Shown here: positions 37,001 through 47,104 of the stretch, piece by piece | Layout of the letters: the number at the start of each line of letters is the position of its first letter | How positions within the stretch are numbered: the first letter of the stretch is position 1 | NCBI GenBank assembly: GCA_035610835.1 | Contig: CM069458.1 | Span: forward strand, 35,582,718 to 35,646,717 | Direction of reading: 5' to 3' | Length of the DNA: 64,000 nt | Origin: Ophiura sarsii | Lineage: Eukaryota; Echinodermata; Ophiuroidea; Amphilepidida; Ophiuridae | Notes under the pieces: model-generated | The model's input: the letters and a program-made list of their open reading frames with translations, nothing else | Told to the model about the DNA's origin: nothing | The model's database searches: none | Translations under genes and position numbers: made by a program

Positions 37001-40000
37001 TTTAGGCACATTTTGATACCAAACATAACACCTAGCAACAAAGATGAACCATGATTAGCGCCATTTAAAGAAAATTAGTCACTTTTCAAAAGTCACATTT
37101 TCAATTAATACACGGAAGGAAAATGGGTGTGCGCGAATGTTCACCCCGTGTGTGACACTGTTTATTAACCAGGATTGACCAGCGGGCAATCGATCACACT
37201 GTGCAGCTATGTCTAAATTGACCCAGCCAAGCGAGTCAGACATAGCTTAACTCACCCATGTGAGTCAAGGCTGGACTCATCTTTGTTAGTCACTAGTCAT
37301 GGTGACTAACAAATGGTGACTAACAAAGACGAGTCCAGCCTCAACTCATATATTATTCATATAGTAATGAATTTGTGAACAATCACTGCCATCAAGAAGT
37401 GACGTCTTGAATTATTTTAGTTAAAAATATGCCTATATACTACTTGCCGAAATACCCCTAAATAGGGCATAATGACACTGTCTGTTACGTTGCCGTAACA
37501 GTTACTAGGACTTTTTTAGTTGCCCTATGCATGCTTACCGTGTCTTGTTCATCCTTATTACTATTGTCAGAATCATATATATCCTCCGTATCAGAGTCCA
37601 TGACCCTTGCTAAAACATCTGCTGCCGACGGCGCCATTAAAAAATCCTGAAATTCCGACCAAATTGATGAAATAACCCCCCAGTTATCAGCATAGATATC
37701 GTCTTCAACGCATTGTCAGACCAACTATGTGCAGCCCGTAGCCCACAAGTACTCTCGGGTCAAAGGGCATGTTTATATGCGATGGGGATTCCCTCGATTG
37801 ATTGTAAACAGTGTGCACACACCAGCGACTTTATACCGGCCGCCAGTGTATATACGATACGCATATTAGGCTTTATACCGGCCGCCAGTGTTCAAAGGGT
37901 TAAACTCACAACATTCACTTAGTTGTCGGAGATTTCAATGCTAGAGTTGGACTAGACAGCCATTCAACACACCCTGAAGTTATTAGACGTCACTGCTTCT
38001 ATGATATTTAACTAACAACAACGGTGAGAGACTACTAGTGGATATGTGAGAGGAATTCAAACTTCGTCCCTCACACATGAGATTTCCTCAACCTAGATCC
38101 CGTCTCTGGAAGCAGGTTCAACACACCAATTAAACCACATTCTTATCAGCAGCAAGTGGACAAACTCCCTTCGTAACTGCAGGGCATACAATTCAGTGGA
38201 ATTAGACTCCGATCACCGGATTGTCAGCATCAAACTGGTCTGTAGTCTAAGAACTACCAAAGGGAAACCATGTAAGCGGCCAAAGTTCAACTGGAAGACA
38301 TTACAGGTGCTGCTACAAGAGAACAGTTTCAACTTGAATTGTCAAACAGATTTGAAGCCCTCCAGTGCGACAACTTGTCAATACCAATAACGATTTGTTT
38401 GAAAATGCTGTATCAGAAGTGGCAGAGAATTATGTTGTTGGTAAATGCAAACCATGTGGGATGCCAAATTGGGTGACAGACAGAACCAGGCAAATAAAGA
38501 CAGAGAGTGATGAGGCTAAAAGAAGGTATCTACTATCCAAATCTCGACAGTCCCGAGAAAGATGGAGGAGGCTTAATACCTGTCTGAACGAGTCGTAAAA
38601 CTGACAAATTGGCAATGCTGAACACGCAAATGGAAGAACTCCGATTGGCAGACATGAGAGGTGACTACACCACCACATCTCTCAGGGAAAGATCAAAAGC
38701 CGAGCATCAAGGTCAAGAAAAGAGATGGTACGTCCCCTACCAGTGACGAAGATCTGCTTGCAGAATGGAAGGAATACTTCAGCTCTCTGCTTAACAATGG
38801 CAATGGTCAAACACCATCCGATCTGCCCAAGCCTGCTGATCATGACTTGCCAATCCAAGATCATCCACCTACACACGAGGAGACTCTGAAAGCCATACGC
38901 CAGATGAAAAACAACAAGGCAGCATAATTGCTGTGCAGACGTTTACACGACTCTCATGCCACCTAGCCAATGGACCACCAGTGTCATTGTTCCTTTGCCC
39001 AAGAAGGGAGACCTTGGCCTCATGACCAATTACCGGGGAATATCTCTCCTTTCGATTGCTGCTCAAGTATACAACAGGATCCTTCTAAATAGGATCCGTG
39101 ACCAAGTGGACTCCATTCTGAGGAACAACCAGGCAGGATTTCGACCAGGGAGAAGTTGTGCCCAACAAATTCACATACTCAGAAGGATCATGGAAGGTTT
39201 CCAAGACTATCAGCTACCCCTTGCGGTAACATTTATCGATTTCAAGAAAGCCTTTGACTCCATCAACAGAAAGGTAATGTTCTCAGTACTGCGACATTAT
39301 TCCAGAAGCTGTAGTCAATGCTATAAGTGTGCTCTACAACAACTCATGAAGCGCTGTAATGATATATGGAAACATTTCAGACCCATTTGATGTCTCCACA
39401 GGAGTTTTGCAGGGCGATGTTTTGGCTCCTTTTATATTTGTTATATTGGTCGACTACCTACTAAAGAAGGCCACGTCAGAGCTAGATTCGGGAGTCTTAA
39501 CTCATCCTCGTCGCTCCAGTCGTCACCTGGCCAAGATGCTAAATGACTTAGATTTCGCTGATGACATTGCTTTGTTGGAATCTTCAATTCCGCGGGCACA
39601 GGCCCAGTTAGCCAGAACAGCAGCGGCAGCAGCAGCCGACCTCGGCCTCGTCATTAGCACACCTAAGACAGAGTACATGACTATTAACTGCAACCCCCAT
39701 CCAACACTTCAAGTCTATGGTGATCCCATCAACCATGTGTCAGATTTAAGATATTTTGGCTCTACGATGGCATCTGGTTCAAATGACCTTAAAAGAAGAA
39801 AGTCACTGGCTTGGTGTGCATTTTGAAAGCTGGAACACCTGTGGAAGATTCCCAAAATGCCAAAAGTTGTTTAACACCACCTGCCTTACCATTACTATTC
39901 TGTGCTATGACTGCGAGTCATGTGTGATCTCTCAAGACATGGAAAATAAAATCAATGCCTTTGGCACCTCGTGCTACAGAATTATGCTAAATATTTGACG

Positions 40001-41896
40001 GATTGACCACATTCCAAACACCAGCATATACGCCATGACCAGCATTGAGCCTCTTATTCATTTGGTAATGCTATACGGCAGTTGAGATTCCTTGGTCACA
40101 TCCTCCGTCTGCCAGAAGAAGAGCCTGCAAAAAGATAGGCTCTATACTTACCATCACATGGCAAAGGAGACCAGGTCGACCACGCACTTCATACCTTACA
40201 TATGTAAGACAATTACTGGGAGACAAAGAAGGTGCAATTCAAGACAAACAGATCGTCGTGCATGGAGAAATCTTGTGGTCGCCTGCTCTGCAGCCGACGG
40301 ATGATGATGATGATGATGATGATGATATACTATCCTAAATATACTTTCCATGGTTTTATTTAAGTAATCTAGATGAGTCACATCTGGTTGTCATTGTTGC
40401 TTAACTCATATTGATGAGTCCATATGACTCACTTTGACTCACTAAGTCTATTCAATATCCCTTTGACTAACCAAGATGAGTCATGTGACAGTTTGACCAA
40501 TCTAGATTCACATAATGGTTGTCATTGTTGCTTGACTCATATTGATAAGTCCATGTGACTCATTTAGTCTAGTCAATATCCCATTAACTAAGCTGAATGA
40601 GTCATTGTACCGATTGACTAATCTAGATGAGTCACATCTGGTCATCATTGTGTCTGTACTCATTTTGATAAGTCCATGTGACTCACTTAGTCTAGTCAAT
40701 ATCCCATTGACTATGCTGAATGAGTTATTTGATACAGATTGACTCATCTAGATGAGTCACATCTGGTTGTCATTGTTGCTTGACTCATATTAATGAGTCC
40801 ATGTGACTCACTTTGACTCACATATTCTAGTCAATATCCCTCTGACTAACCAAGATGAGCCATGTGATACATATTGACTAATATAGATGAGTCACATCAA
40901 GTCGTCAATGTTGCTGGACTCATTTCGATGAGTCCATGTGACCCATTTGAGTTAGTCAATGTCACCAGAACCAGTTGGATGTGTCAGTTAACTAGGATTT
41001 GGTTTTCAGCGCGCGCTATAACTCTCATGATTTTAACTTACCTGTTCTAAAGGGTGAGCTTCTCTCGTGGTCAATCCCCCTACAGTAATCATATGAGGTA
41101 ATAAAGGTCTTGGAAAATCCAATACAAAATTTGTGTTGATTAACCAAAGATCAGCTTCAGAGATATATCGTGGCACGTCATGAATGTTGCCGTGGGTGTC
41201 TTCCAATGATTTTAAAAACGACATTATTATATTAATAAGCACCATGTACGCCGTGTTTATTAACCGTTTCGAGTATGACATGTTGGCATCAAATGATGTA
41301 ATAACTTCCAGCATGTATGACGGATTATAAGGGACGCGACTTGCAAACAGAAGGGCACTTGGAAGTAGTAAGTACTGGAGAAAGAACTACGTATGGATGT
41401 CCAAGGTACTGCATAATAGGACAATGGAAGTGTATGAACGTGCTGTCTGCAATTGTCACATCAAAGTTGGCATCACGAAGCTTTGCAATAAGTTCAGTGT
41501 CTTCAAACAGATTAAAGCATTCTGATCGTAGCTGCTTCTTACGAGCAGATGCACTCGTCGTTAAGACCCATTCCAAATAGTTACCCTTTAATCCTGCATT
41601 GGTCATGTCACTGCGATGATTCTCCATTTCAGCGTGCGTTAGATTTGACTTGTAAAATACAAAATTGAAACTCTCCCATGCATAGTTTTCACGATATCGC
41701 TATACCGGTCCTGGAGAAGCATAGTGATATTATGTCCACGGTGAATGAGTTCTTTTGCAATGGAACTAGCCACCATGTAGTGACTACCATCTCCAACTAG
41801 TGGGCGGATGAGGACGTTACCTCCGTTCACAGGTGAGACCGTCATGTATAGAAACACCATCAAATATATAACATTAATATAAATGAAAGAGGCCAT
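33723..41896 (-). CDS. UDP-glucuronosyltransferase gene (4 or 5 coding exons)
   Basis: Minus-strand gene joined from 41896-41042, (37646-37539), 36632-36413, 35085-34866 and 34008-33723, all with GT..AG introns and matching phases. UGTs move glucuronic acid or another sugar from a UDP-sugar to small lipophilic acceptors in the ER lumen. Visible features in order: a signal peptide (MASFIYINVIYLMVFLYM...), the acceptor-binding half, GVVLFSMGS at the start of the donor half, the UGT signature from FVYHCGLNG through GVPMVAVPLFGDQYDNA, then WIEYVIRHGG, a transmembrane helix and a basic tail ending KVKRE. Without the 36-residue cassette the length is 526, the usual family size. The ATG at 41896 has G at -3 and +4. 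Exon 1 has two compensating frameshifts, so this allele is a pseudogene or the sequence has two errors there; the other exons are intact. Which UGT it is cannot be said. Confidence 0.88.
34866..35085 (-). CDS. UGT exon: UGT signature motif
   Basis: 220 nt, acceptor CATCCTCACAG|, donor CCAAG|GTAACG, phase 1 in and 2 out. Encodes HPQIKAFVYHCGLNGIWEAV and GVPMVAVPLFGDQYDNA, the donor-binding signature. The DQ pair that contacts the nucleotide sugar is present. H-C-G stands where many UGTs have H-G-G or H-A-G. Confidence 0.95.
35777..36103 (+). mobile_element. CR1/L2-like LINE 3' end in a UGT intron
   Basis: The plus-strand frame reads ...FAVGAPRIWNNIPMEIREH, then CFKRILKTYFI and CKALCSL with a stop, the standard C-terminus of L2/CR1-type LINE ORF2 proteins (APRLWNSLP...FKxxLKTYLF). 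The tail is AGCGCTTAATAAATG followed by a (GATA)n run (36085-36113). The 5' end is truncated and the orientation is opposite to the UGT gene. Confidence 0.8.
36413..36632 (-). CDS. UGT exon: start of the UDP-sugar binding half
   Basis: 220 nt, acceptor TTATTCAAAG|, donor CTTG|GTAAGT, phase 0 in and 1 out. Reads EWEEFLESAGDEGVVLFSMG, then AQLPQKVIWK and VKVVEWVPQNDLLG, the conserved path leading into the UGT signature. Confidence 0.93.
37155..37350. repeat. GAGTC/GACTC palindromic repeat, left block
   Basis: CATGTGAGTCAAGGCTGGAC...ACTAACAAAGACGAGTCCAG forms an inverted repeat, with TTAGTCACTAGTCATGGTGACTAAC at its centre. The same words make up the long array at 40365-40990, so the RTE-like LINE and other sequence may have split one repeat region. 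Confidence 0.7.
37539..37646 (-). CDS. UGT optional 108-nt acidic cassette exon
   Basis: Between the exon encoding ...REAHPLEQ and the exon beginning EWEEFLESAG there is an open 36-codon block with a fair acceptor (GGAATTTCAG|) and donor (ACG|GTAAGC), both phase 0. It would insert DFLMAPSAADVLARVMD followed by a run rich in Asp/Glu/Ser/Asn (SDTEDIYDSDNSNKDEQ). Known UGTs have a short linker at this point and I know of no such insert, so this may be an alternative or newly formed exon. Exon 1 can also splice directly to 36632 in frame. Confidence 0.5.
37900..40330 (+). pseudogene. RTE-like LINE, 5'-truncated and frameshifted
   Basis: Plus-strand remains of one polyprotein. The end of an APE-type endonuclease (VVGDFNARVG at about 37922; SDHRIVSIKL at about 38205) is followed by a linker, then reverse transcriptase: IVPLPKKGDLGLMTNYRGIS, NNQAGFRPGRSCAQQIHILR, TFIDFKKAFDSINRK, TGVLQGDVLAPFIFV and the catalytic LDFADDIALLES (about 39548-39580). 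It closes with RRAWRNLVVACSAADG and a (GAT)n tail at 40298-40327. At least five frameshifts or stops break it, so it is inactive. It lies in UGT intron 1, antisense to the gene, with an intron duplication TTTATACCGGCCGCCAGTGT just upstream (two copies, 37830-37890). Confidence 0.88.
40365..40990. repeat. Roughly 140-bp GATGAGTCACATC satellite-like array
   Basis: Four to five units, each with CTAGATGAGTCACATCTGGT, TGTCATTGTTGCTTGACTCA, TATTGATGAGTCCATGTGAC and TAGTCTAGTCAATATCCC. Each unit is itself full of short inverted GACTCA/TGAGTC words. Non-coding. Confidence 0.9.
41042..41896 (-). CDS. UGT exon 1: signal peptide and acceptor-binding half (two frameshifts)
   Basis: 855 nt, exactly 285 codons, so the first and last parts share a frame. 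The first part reads to TMLLQDRYSDIVKTMHG; the middle part (ESFNFVFYKSNLTHAEMEN ... PYVVLSP) is in another frame; the last part (ALLFASRVPYNPSYM ... TTREAHPLEQ) returns to the first. The first shift lies at a GGG run (about 41685-41690), where one additional G would rejoin the frame. The second lies in about 41345-41385, where one base is surplus. Ends at CAG|GTAAGT, phase 0. Confidence 0.85.
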
Positions 41897-42104
41897 GACT
41901 GTTAAGATAGAGTACAAGTTGCTCTAGTACAAAGTACTGATCACCCCTTTAACGCTTCTGTTATTAACGAACGGACGAACCCACCAAAAACACAGAAGCA
42001 TGCACAACTGCATGTCGTATTTTAAGGCAATACCGTAGATACTCGATATCAAGCCATAGAAATGTAGGACAAAATTATTCACCCGTATTCACCTGTATTC
42101 ACCT
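41897..42104. other. 5' flank of the UGT gene
   Basis: Immediately upstream of the UGT start codon. A short CACCCGTATTCACCTGTATT direct repeat lies at about 42080-42105. I cannot place a TATA box or initiator with confidence. Confidence 0.4.
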
Positions 42105-42915
42105 GTGTTGTCGGGTCAAACTCGCTAGTCGTAATTGCCCGGCGTAATGGTCGCTAGTCATAAGGGTCGCTAGTCATAAGGGTCGCTAGTCATAAGGGTC
42201 GCTAGTCATAAGGGTCGCTAGTCATAAGGGTCGCTAGTCATAAGGGTCGCTAGTCATAAGGGTCGCTAGTCATAAGGGTCGCTAGTCATAAGGGTCGCTA
42301 GTCATAAGGGTCGCTAGTCATAAGGGTCGCTAGTCATAAGGGTCGCTAGTCATAAGGGTCGCTAGTCATAAGGGTCGCTAGTCATAAGGGTCGCTAGTCA
42401 TAAGGGTCGCTAGTCATAAGGGTCGCTAGTCATAAGGGTCGCTAGTCATAAGGGTCGCTAGTCATAAGGGTCGCTAGTCATAAGGGTCGCTAGTCATAAG
42501 GGTCGCTAGTCATAAGGGTCGCTAGTCATAAGGGTCGCTAGTCATAAGGGTCGCTAGTCATAAGGGTCGCTAGTCATAAGGGTCGCTAGTCATAAGGGTC
42601 GCTAGTCATAAGGGTCGCTAGTCATAAGGGTCGCTAGTCATAAGGGTCGCTAGTCATAAGGGTCGCTAGTCATAAGGGTCGCTAGTCATAAGGGTCGCTA
42701 GTCATAAGGGTCGCTAGTCATAAACCCTAACCCTAACCCTAACCATACCCTACCCTAACCATAACCCTAACCCTATACCTAACCCTAAACCTACCTTTAC
42801 CCTACCCTGCCTAAACCTTACCCTAAGATACTTTTATGACTAGCGCACTCTATAGGAAAATACACGTTATGACTAGCGACCCTTATGACTAGCGGGTAGA
42901 CCCCGTGTTGTCGGG
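42105..42915. repeat. Element with a 16-mer array, telomere-like core and mirrored end
   Basis: GTGTTGTCGGG occurs as a direct repeat at 42105-42115 and 42905-42915. Between them: degenerate units, then 36 copies of GGTCGCTAGTCATAAG (42149-42724; all uniform except the last base), then degenerate CCCTAA repeats (42722-42830), then two to three units of the same 16-mer in the opposite orientation (CTTATGACTAGCGACC, 42835-42898). The structure resembles a transposon with an 11-bp target duplication and an expanded subterminal minisatellite. Confidence 0.85.
42722..42830. repeat. Degenerate telomere-like (CCCTAA)n tract
   Basis: Starts with three perfect CCCTAA units and then decays (CCATACCCTACCCTAACCAT, CCTATACCTAACCCTAAACC). 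TTAGGG is the usual animal telomere repeat. In this setting the tract is interstitial and belongs to the surrounding element. Confidence 0.85.
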
Positions 42916-44569
42916 CTCCAAAATAAGACTAAAAAGCCGTTTAATGCCCACCCTTCTTTTTATGTTTATAACAACTCTTCATGTACGAAAAAGTTAGTGG
43001 TTGATATCGTTAGAACCGATCCGTTGTATTCGTATATAAACAGGCATACCAATTGTCGCAAGAAGATTAGCTCAGTTGGTAGAGCAACAATATCTACAAA
43101 AGGCCAAAGTGCGTGAGTTCGAGACTCGACGAAGTCATTTTGTTCGTCTCAATGGTTTTTCTTTCTTTCTTTTTATTTTATATTTTTTGCCTATTCAGAT
43201 TTATCTATTTGTAATTATTTTATAATGGTTAATATTTACTATGTAATTATTTTAATTAAGTATGTATATGGATGGCTACGCAGTTCCCAAAAGTTTAACC
43301 CTCCGTACAAAATTTACTGGTTAAGAGACATGTTTTAGAAGGCCCTAAAAGCCATTTATTCCTCTCAAGTATTTGTCTTGGACAAACCCGGGGGTCAAAC
43401 GTCACATGATTCGCTTCATATCTGAGTCGCCGTGTGCAATTTCTTTTTCGTAAATGAGTTGAATGACATCAGTTGTGTAAAAATCATTTTATGACATCAG
43501 TTGTGTAAAAATCATTTTATTCAATGCATTTTGCAATTTCTCTCAAGTCATGTACGAAAAAAAAATCCGTTTACCGCAACATCACATGGCCATGGTGCAA
43601 TGCTATAATAAATCATATGACTGAATTTGTATGATTTGACAACGCTCTATTGAGATAATGATAACTCCGTATTCTGACCGTGCAATTTCAATACTTGTTG
43701 CGGACACCGTTACGGTAGCTCTTTGGGTGCATTTGTGCTAAAAACAAATATATTGCTGTTTGAGCTACAATTTCTAAAGACTTGTCAATAGAGGCGCATG
43801 TAGTCGCGAAACAATGAACACGTACGTGACCGAATAACCGTTGTAGTCATGGTATTCATAGAATAAATGAATGCGACGGAAATAAAACGTTGAATGAAAA
43901 TGATGAATGCAGGAAATGGGTCACCTGTGTAAGTGTAACCTACATTTCTTACAACAAAACAAAAAGTTTAAATTTCTTGACATTTTATCAGTGATTTATG
44001 GCGGATAAGTAAGGCCTATAAATGCATTGTATGCAACGGAAATAAAATGTTATACTTTTTAGTGGGCGGGGCGGGGCGGGGCAGGTGTTCCGAATATAAA
44101 TATTTTGAGGGGGAATCCGAGATCGGTAACCCAAAGTACGCTAATATTTAACATTTTGATTGACTTATTTTCAGTAAATTTTCGAAATATTTAACAAAAT
44201 TTTAACAATTTCAAATATAGTGGCGAAAAATATTTAAAAATGGGTGGGGGGATTCCAAAAAAATGGTTGGGCCCGTGCAACATGGAAACGAAATTTAGTT
44301 GACCTTGAAATTGTGGTGAGTTATGATATGCAATGAATGATTTTGATATAACAAATAAATGTTATCAAAAGTAATTAGGAAATGATAACTAAGACATTTT
44401 AGTTTCATATTTATAAATGTTATTTTAACAAAAAGAAATGCATTTAGCAGACAAAATCAAAGATAGAGGGTGTTCAATGAAAAAGATCGCATAATATGCC
44501 TTTAAAGTACTAAATTTTGACGTAATTATTTCTTTTGAATTTCCTTTAACGGACATGTTTATACTTCAC
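42916..44569. other. Intergenic; tRNA-like sequence and a short direct duplication
   Basis: Apart from the tRNA-like core at 43063-43138, a 29-bp direct duplication ATGACATCAGTTGTGTAAAA... occurs at about 43465 and 43491. 44464-44520 holds a fragment of the TTAA MITE end (GATCGCATAATATGCCTTTAA). No coding region recognised. Confidence 0.5.
43063..43138 (+). mobile_element. tRNA-like SINE head or tRNA pseudogene
   Basis: TAGCTCAGTTGGTAGAGC (A box) and GAGTTCGAGACTC (B box) are at tRNA spacing, but the acceptor-stem ends (GAAGATT and CGAAGTC) do not pair and the anticodon stem is poor. A T/C-rich run follows (TTTTTCTTTCTTTC). It is probably the Pol III promoter part of a SINE. Confidence 0.65.
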
Positions 44570-44573
44570 TTAA

Positions 44574-44926
44574 AGGCATATTATGTGATCTTTTCCAGAG
44601 AGCGCCCTCTATTCATTATTTATTTTAGAAAGTAGATTTTCTTGCAGATTTACATTTCTGATCATAAATCATACATACATTCCAAGTTACAGAGCAATAC
44701 GATTCCTAATTACCTCAAAATCATGGTTTTAGAGTGAAAAATATAAACTGTCGGAGTTTATTTTCACTCTAAAATCATGATTTTGAAGTAATTAAGAATC
44801 GTATCGCCCTGTAACTTGGAATGTATGTACGATTTATGATCAGAAATGTTAATCTGCAAGAAAATCTTCTTTCAATTTTTTTTTCGATGTTGAGGGCGTT
44901 TCCTGGAAAGATCCCATAATATACCT
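44574..44926. mobile_element. TTAA-flanked palindromic MITE, copy B
   Basis: Same family as 14391-14763: ends AGGCATATTATGTGATCTTT and ATCCCATAATATACCT, TTAA on both sides (44570-44573 and 44927-44930). The centre lacks the GAATTC palindrome found in copy A (CTGTCGGAGTTTATTTTCAC), so it is about 20 bp shorter. Confidence 0.9.
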
Positions 44927-44930
44927 TTAA

Positions 44931-45845
44931 CTGGGCTCAAATCAACCGTGTGCTTAATCATGTTAACACTTTCCACGCGGCTATATAGGTTTTACCATAA
45001 TACAAAACAGATTTGTCAAAAACCTTTCCCAAATTTCAAAGTCTATCATTCAAGGATTACTGAACCAATACTAGACATGTTTATACTTTTTCTAATGCAT
45101 TTATCGTCGTGATTCCAAATATTGTAATGAAATTCAATAATTTAGACATTTTTAAAACATTTAGTGAACTTTTGGAATGTCGTCTGCAGCCGCCTGCCGC
45201 ATGGAAAGCGTTAATACATGTATTTGAATAAGTGTCTGGCACTCAGAACAATAACATGCAAGTCATGGAGTTCAACAATTTGTCTTTGTATTGGTACGTG
45301 TATTTCACAACAACAACAAAAATGAATTGAAAATATCGTAACAATAATTGTTTGAAATACTGAGGAATCCTACGTCATCCAATAAATAATCAAGTCCACA
45401 ACGCGGATTAGTAGTATTTCGGTTTATAGGTCGTATAAGCTTCCTTTCATTTTATTTGAAAATTTAATTCAAAATTTGAATATGTTTAATGATTTATTTT
45501 TTTTGTCAACTTTTTTAACAAATTGGAATTTTTAGTGAAATTTGATACCAAAAATGGATTCTCTGACTTCGTTCCTTTCAAATGTTACAGTGCTTGATAA
45601 ACTTCATGTCAAAATGGTTAACAGCCCTTGAAATGATAGTCCTTGCCGGGCTGAGTCAGAATGTCTCTTCTAGTTGAGCATATTATATATATATTAACCC
45701 TTACTTCATTGTAGTCACAAGGGGCACTTATTTCCCCAAATTATCGAATTTGAAATATTATAATCCGGATTTCAGAACCACTACCTAATACAACGAGTTG
45801 TGGTTCTTTAAAGTTTTCATATATGACCATCACGCCTTATTATTG
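44931..45845. other. Intergenic with dispersed repeats
   Basis: 44960-45080 and 45190-45215 repeat the GGAAAG(T/C)GTTAAC block and the CCTTTCCCAANTTTCAAAGTC block of 15160-15300. 45540-45610 matches 30000-30110. No gene seen. Confidence 0.55.
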
Positions 45846-45846
45846 T

Positions 45847-46328
45847 ACTAGTCTACTCACAAAAAGTATCGAAACACTTAGAAATGATCCAATATATAAC
45901 GGCTCGAAAGGGTATGCATTAATCGAAGCAAATAACCAAGTGCATAATTTTGTTCTGCGTATTTTGACACCTCGATCGATGAGATACGATGTTGCGGAGC
46001 GGAGTTATTGTCATTTCAATGGTCGTGGGTCCAGTTACAAAAGTGACAATCATCCTATAGAAAGAGGTTTGCATTACTGTTTAGAATGATCAAATTCGTG
46101 TTTTTCAATAGGGATGAGTGTCACTTTTGAAACTGGACCCACGATCATTGAAATGACAATAACTCCGCTCCGCAACGTCGTATCTCATCGATCGAGGTGT
46201 CAAAATACGCAGAACAAAAGTATGCACTTGTTTATTTGCTTCGATTAATGCATACCCTTTCGAGCCGTTATATATTGGATCATTTCTAAGTGTTTCGATA
46301 CTTTTTGTGAGCAGTTTAGTCTACTAGT
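45847..46328. mobile_element. TCACAAAAAGTATCGAAAC palindromic MITE, copy 1
   Basis: Long inverted arms: TCACAAAAAGTATCGAAACA at 45857 and its complement ending near 46312. Arm similarity covers about 200 bp each, including GCGGAGCGGAGTTATTGTCA and CCTCGATCGATGAGA. TACTAG lies just outside both ends. The frame at 45823-46089 is one arm and is not a gene. Copy 2 is at 60421-60892. Confidence 0.88.
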
Positions 46329-46828
46329 ATAGTCTAGTGTAATCAGACAGTCGTTAGCGCGATCATTAAATGAGAGAGATGGGCTCTTTCTGTTATGAGG
46401 ATCCCGTAGATTCTCGTAGTTCATTCTGTTGCATTAGATGCTCGATCATTCGGAGATCGACATTTTTAGGTGCGTTGACGTTAGTGAATGATCATCGAAA
46501 TGATAGAACCCAGAACACGCTTGACATAAAAAGTTGTCTACCTCTAGTCCATCTTACTGTATATGGGGAAAAGGTTCCAACAGGTTTGACAGGTTAAGAC
46601 AATATTACTTTGATTGTTAGCTTTCAGGGTGTGTGTATTAATAATAATAATAATAAACAAGCACTTAATATTATGTATATTTCAAATAAAATATACGTCC
46701 CCAAAATTCCCCAAAATGACTAATTTTTGGTCGAATAACTCGATAGTTCAAGTTCAACTTGAACTTGAACTTGAACTCGATAGCTCACTACTAGTTCATT
46801 ATTGAACACGACGGTCGATTCAATGAGT
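46329..46828. other. Intergenic, small simple repeats only
   Basis: Contains a five-unit TAA run (46639-46654) and a CAAGTTCAACTTGAACTTGA inverted/tandem run (46749-46775). No coding region with recognisable features. Confidence 0.5.
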
Positions 46829-46909
46829 ATCATGGCCGAGCGGTTAAGGCTATATAGACGATAAATCTATTGAATTCTCCCCGCGTCGGTTCGAATCCTG
46901 CTGACTACC
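46829..46909 (+). tRNA. tRNA-Ser-like pseudogene
   Basis: ATCATGGCCGAGCGGTTAAG, then GACGATAAATCTATTGAATT, CTCCCCGCGTCGGTTCGAAT and CCTGCTGACTACC match the layout of a serine tRNA (D-arm GGCCGAGNGGTTAAGGC, long variable arm, GGTTCGAATCC, 3' TGACTAC). The 5' strand of the acceptor stem is mutated and the anticodon loop reads CGATAAA, lacking U33, so it should not function. CTTTTG after the end could be a weak Pol III stop. Confidence 0.65.
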
Positions 46910-47104
46910 TTTTGTTACAAAAAAAACACGATTTTGTCTCTTTGTATTGGAAAATGGCGTATATTTTTATTCTGCACATTTTCATTTATGGATGTAATCG
47001 TCTACCTCCAGAGTATCTTACTGCATTATTTCCAAGATGTTTCGCATTTTAATATCGGGAACCTTATAACTTTTGACAATTTTATATTCCAATAATGTGT
47101 TACT

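Noticed and set aside
41897..41917. Earlier start for the UGT at 41917
   Set aside because: That codon is TTG, not ATG; the ATG at 41896 has good context and begins a proper signal peptide.
42149..42724. Regular 16-bp repeats resembling a CRISPR-like array
   Set aside because: There are no spacers: the units are directly adjacent and uniform, and the DNA is eukaryotic.
43063..43138. Functional tRNA gene
   Set aside because: A and B boxes are present but the acceptor stem does not pair; called a SINE head instead.
45823..46089. 88-residue plus-strand frame
   Set aside because: It is one arm of the palindromic MITE; an equivalent frame appears in the copy at 60421-60892.
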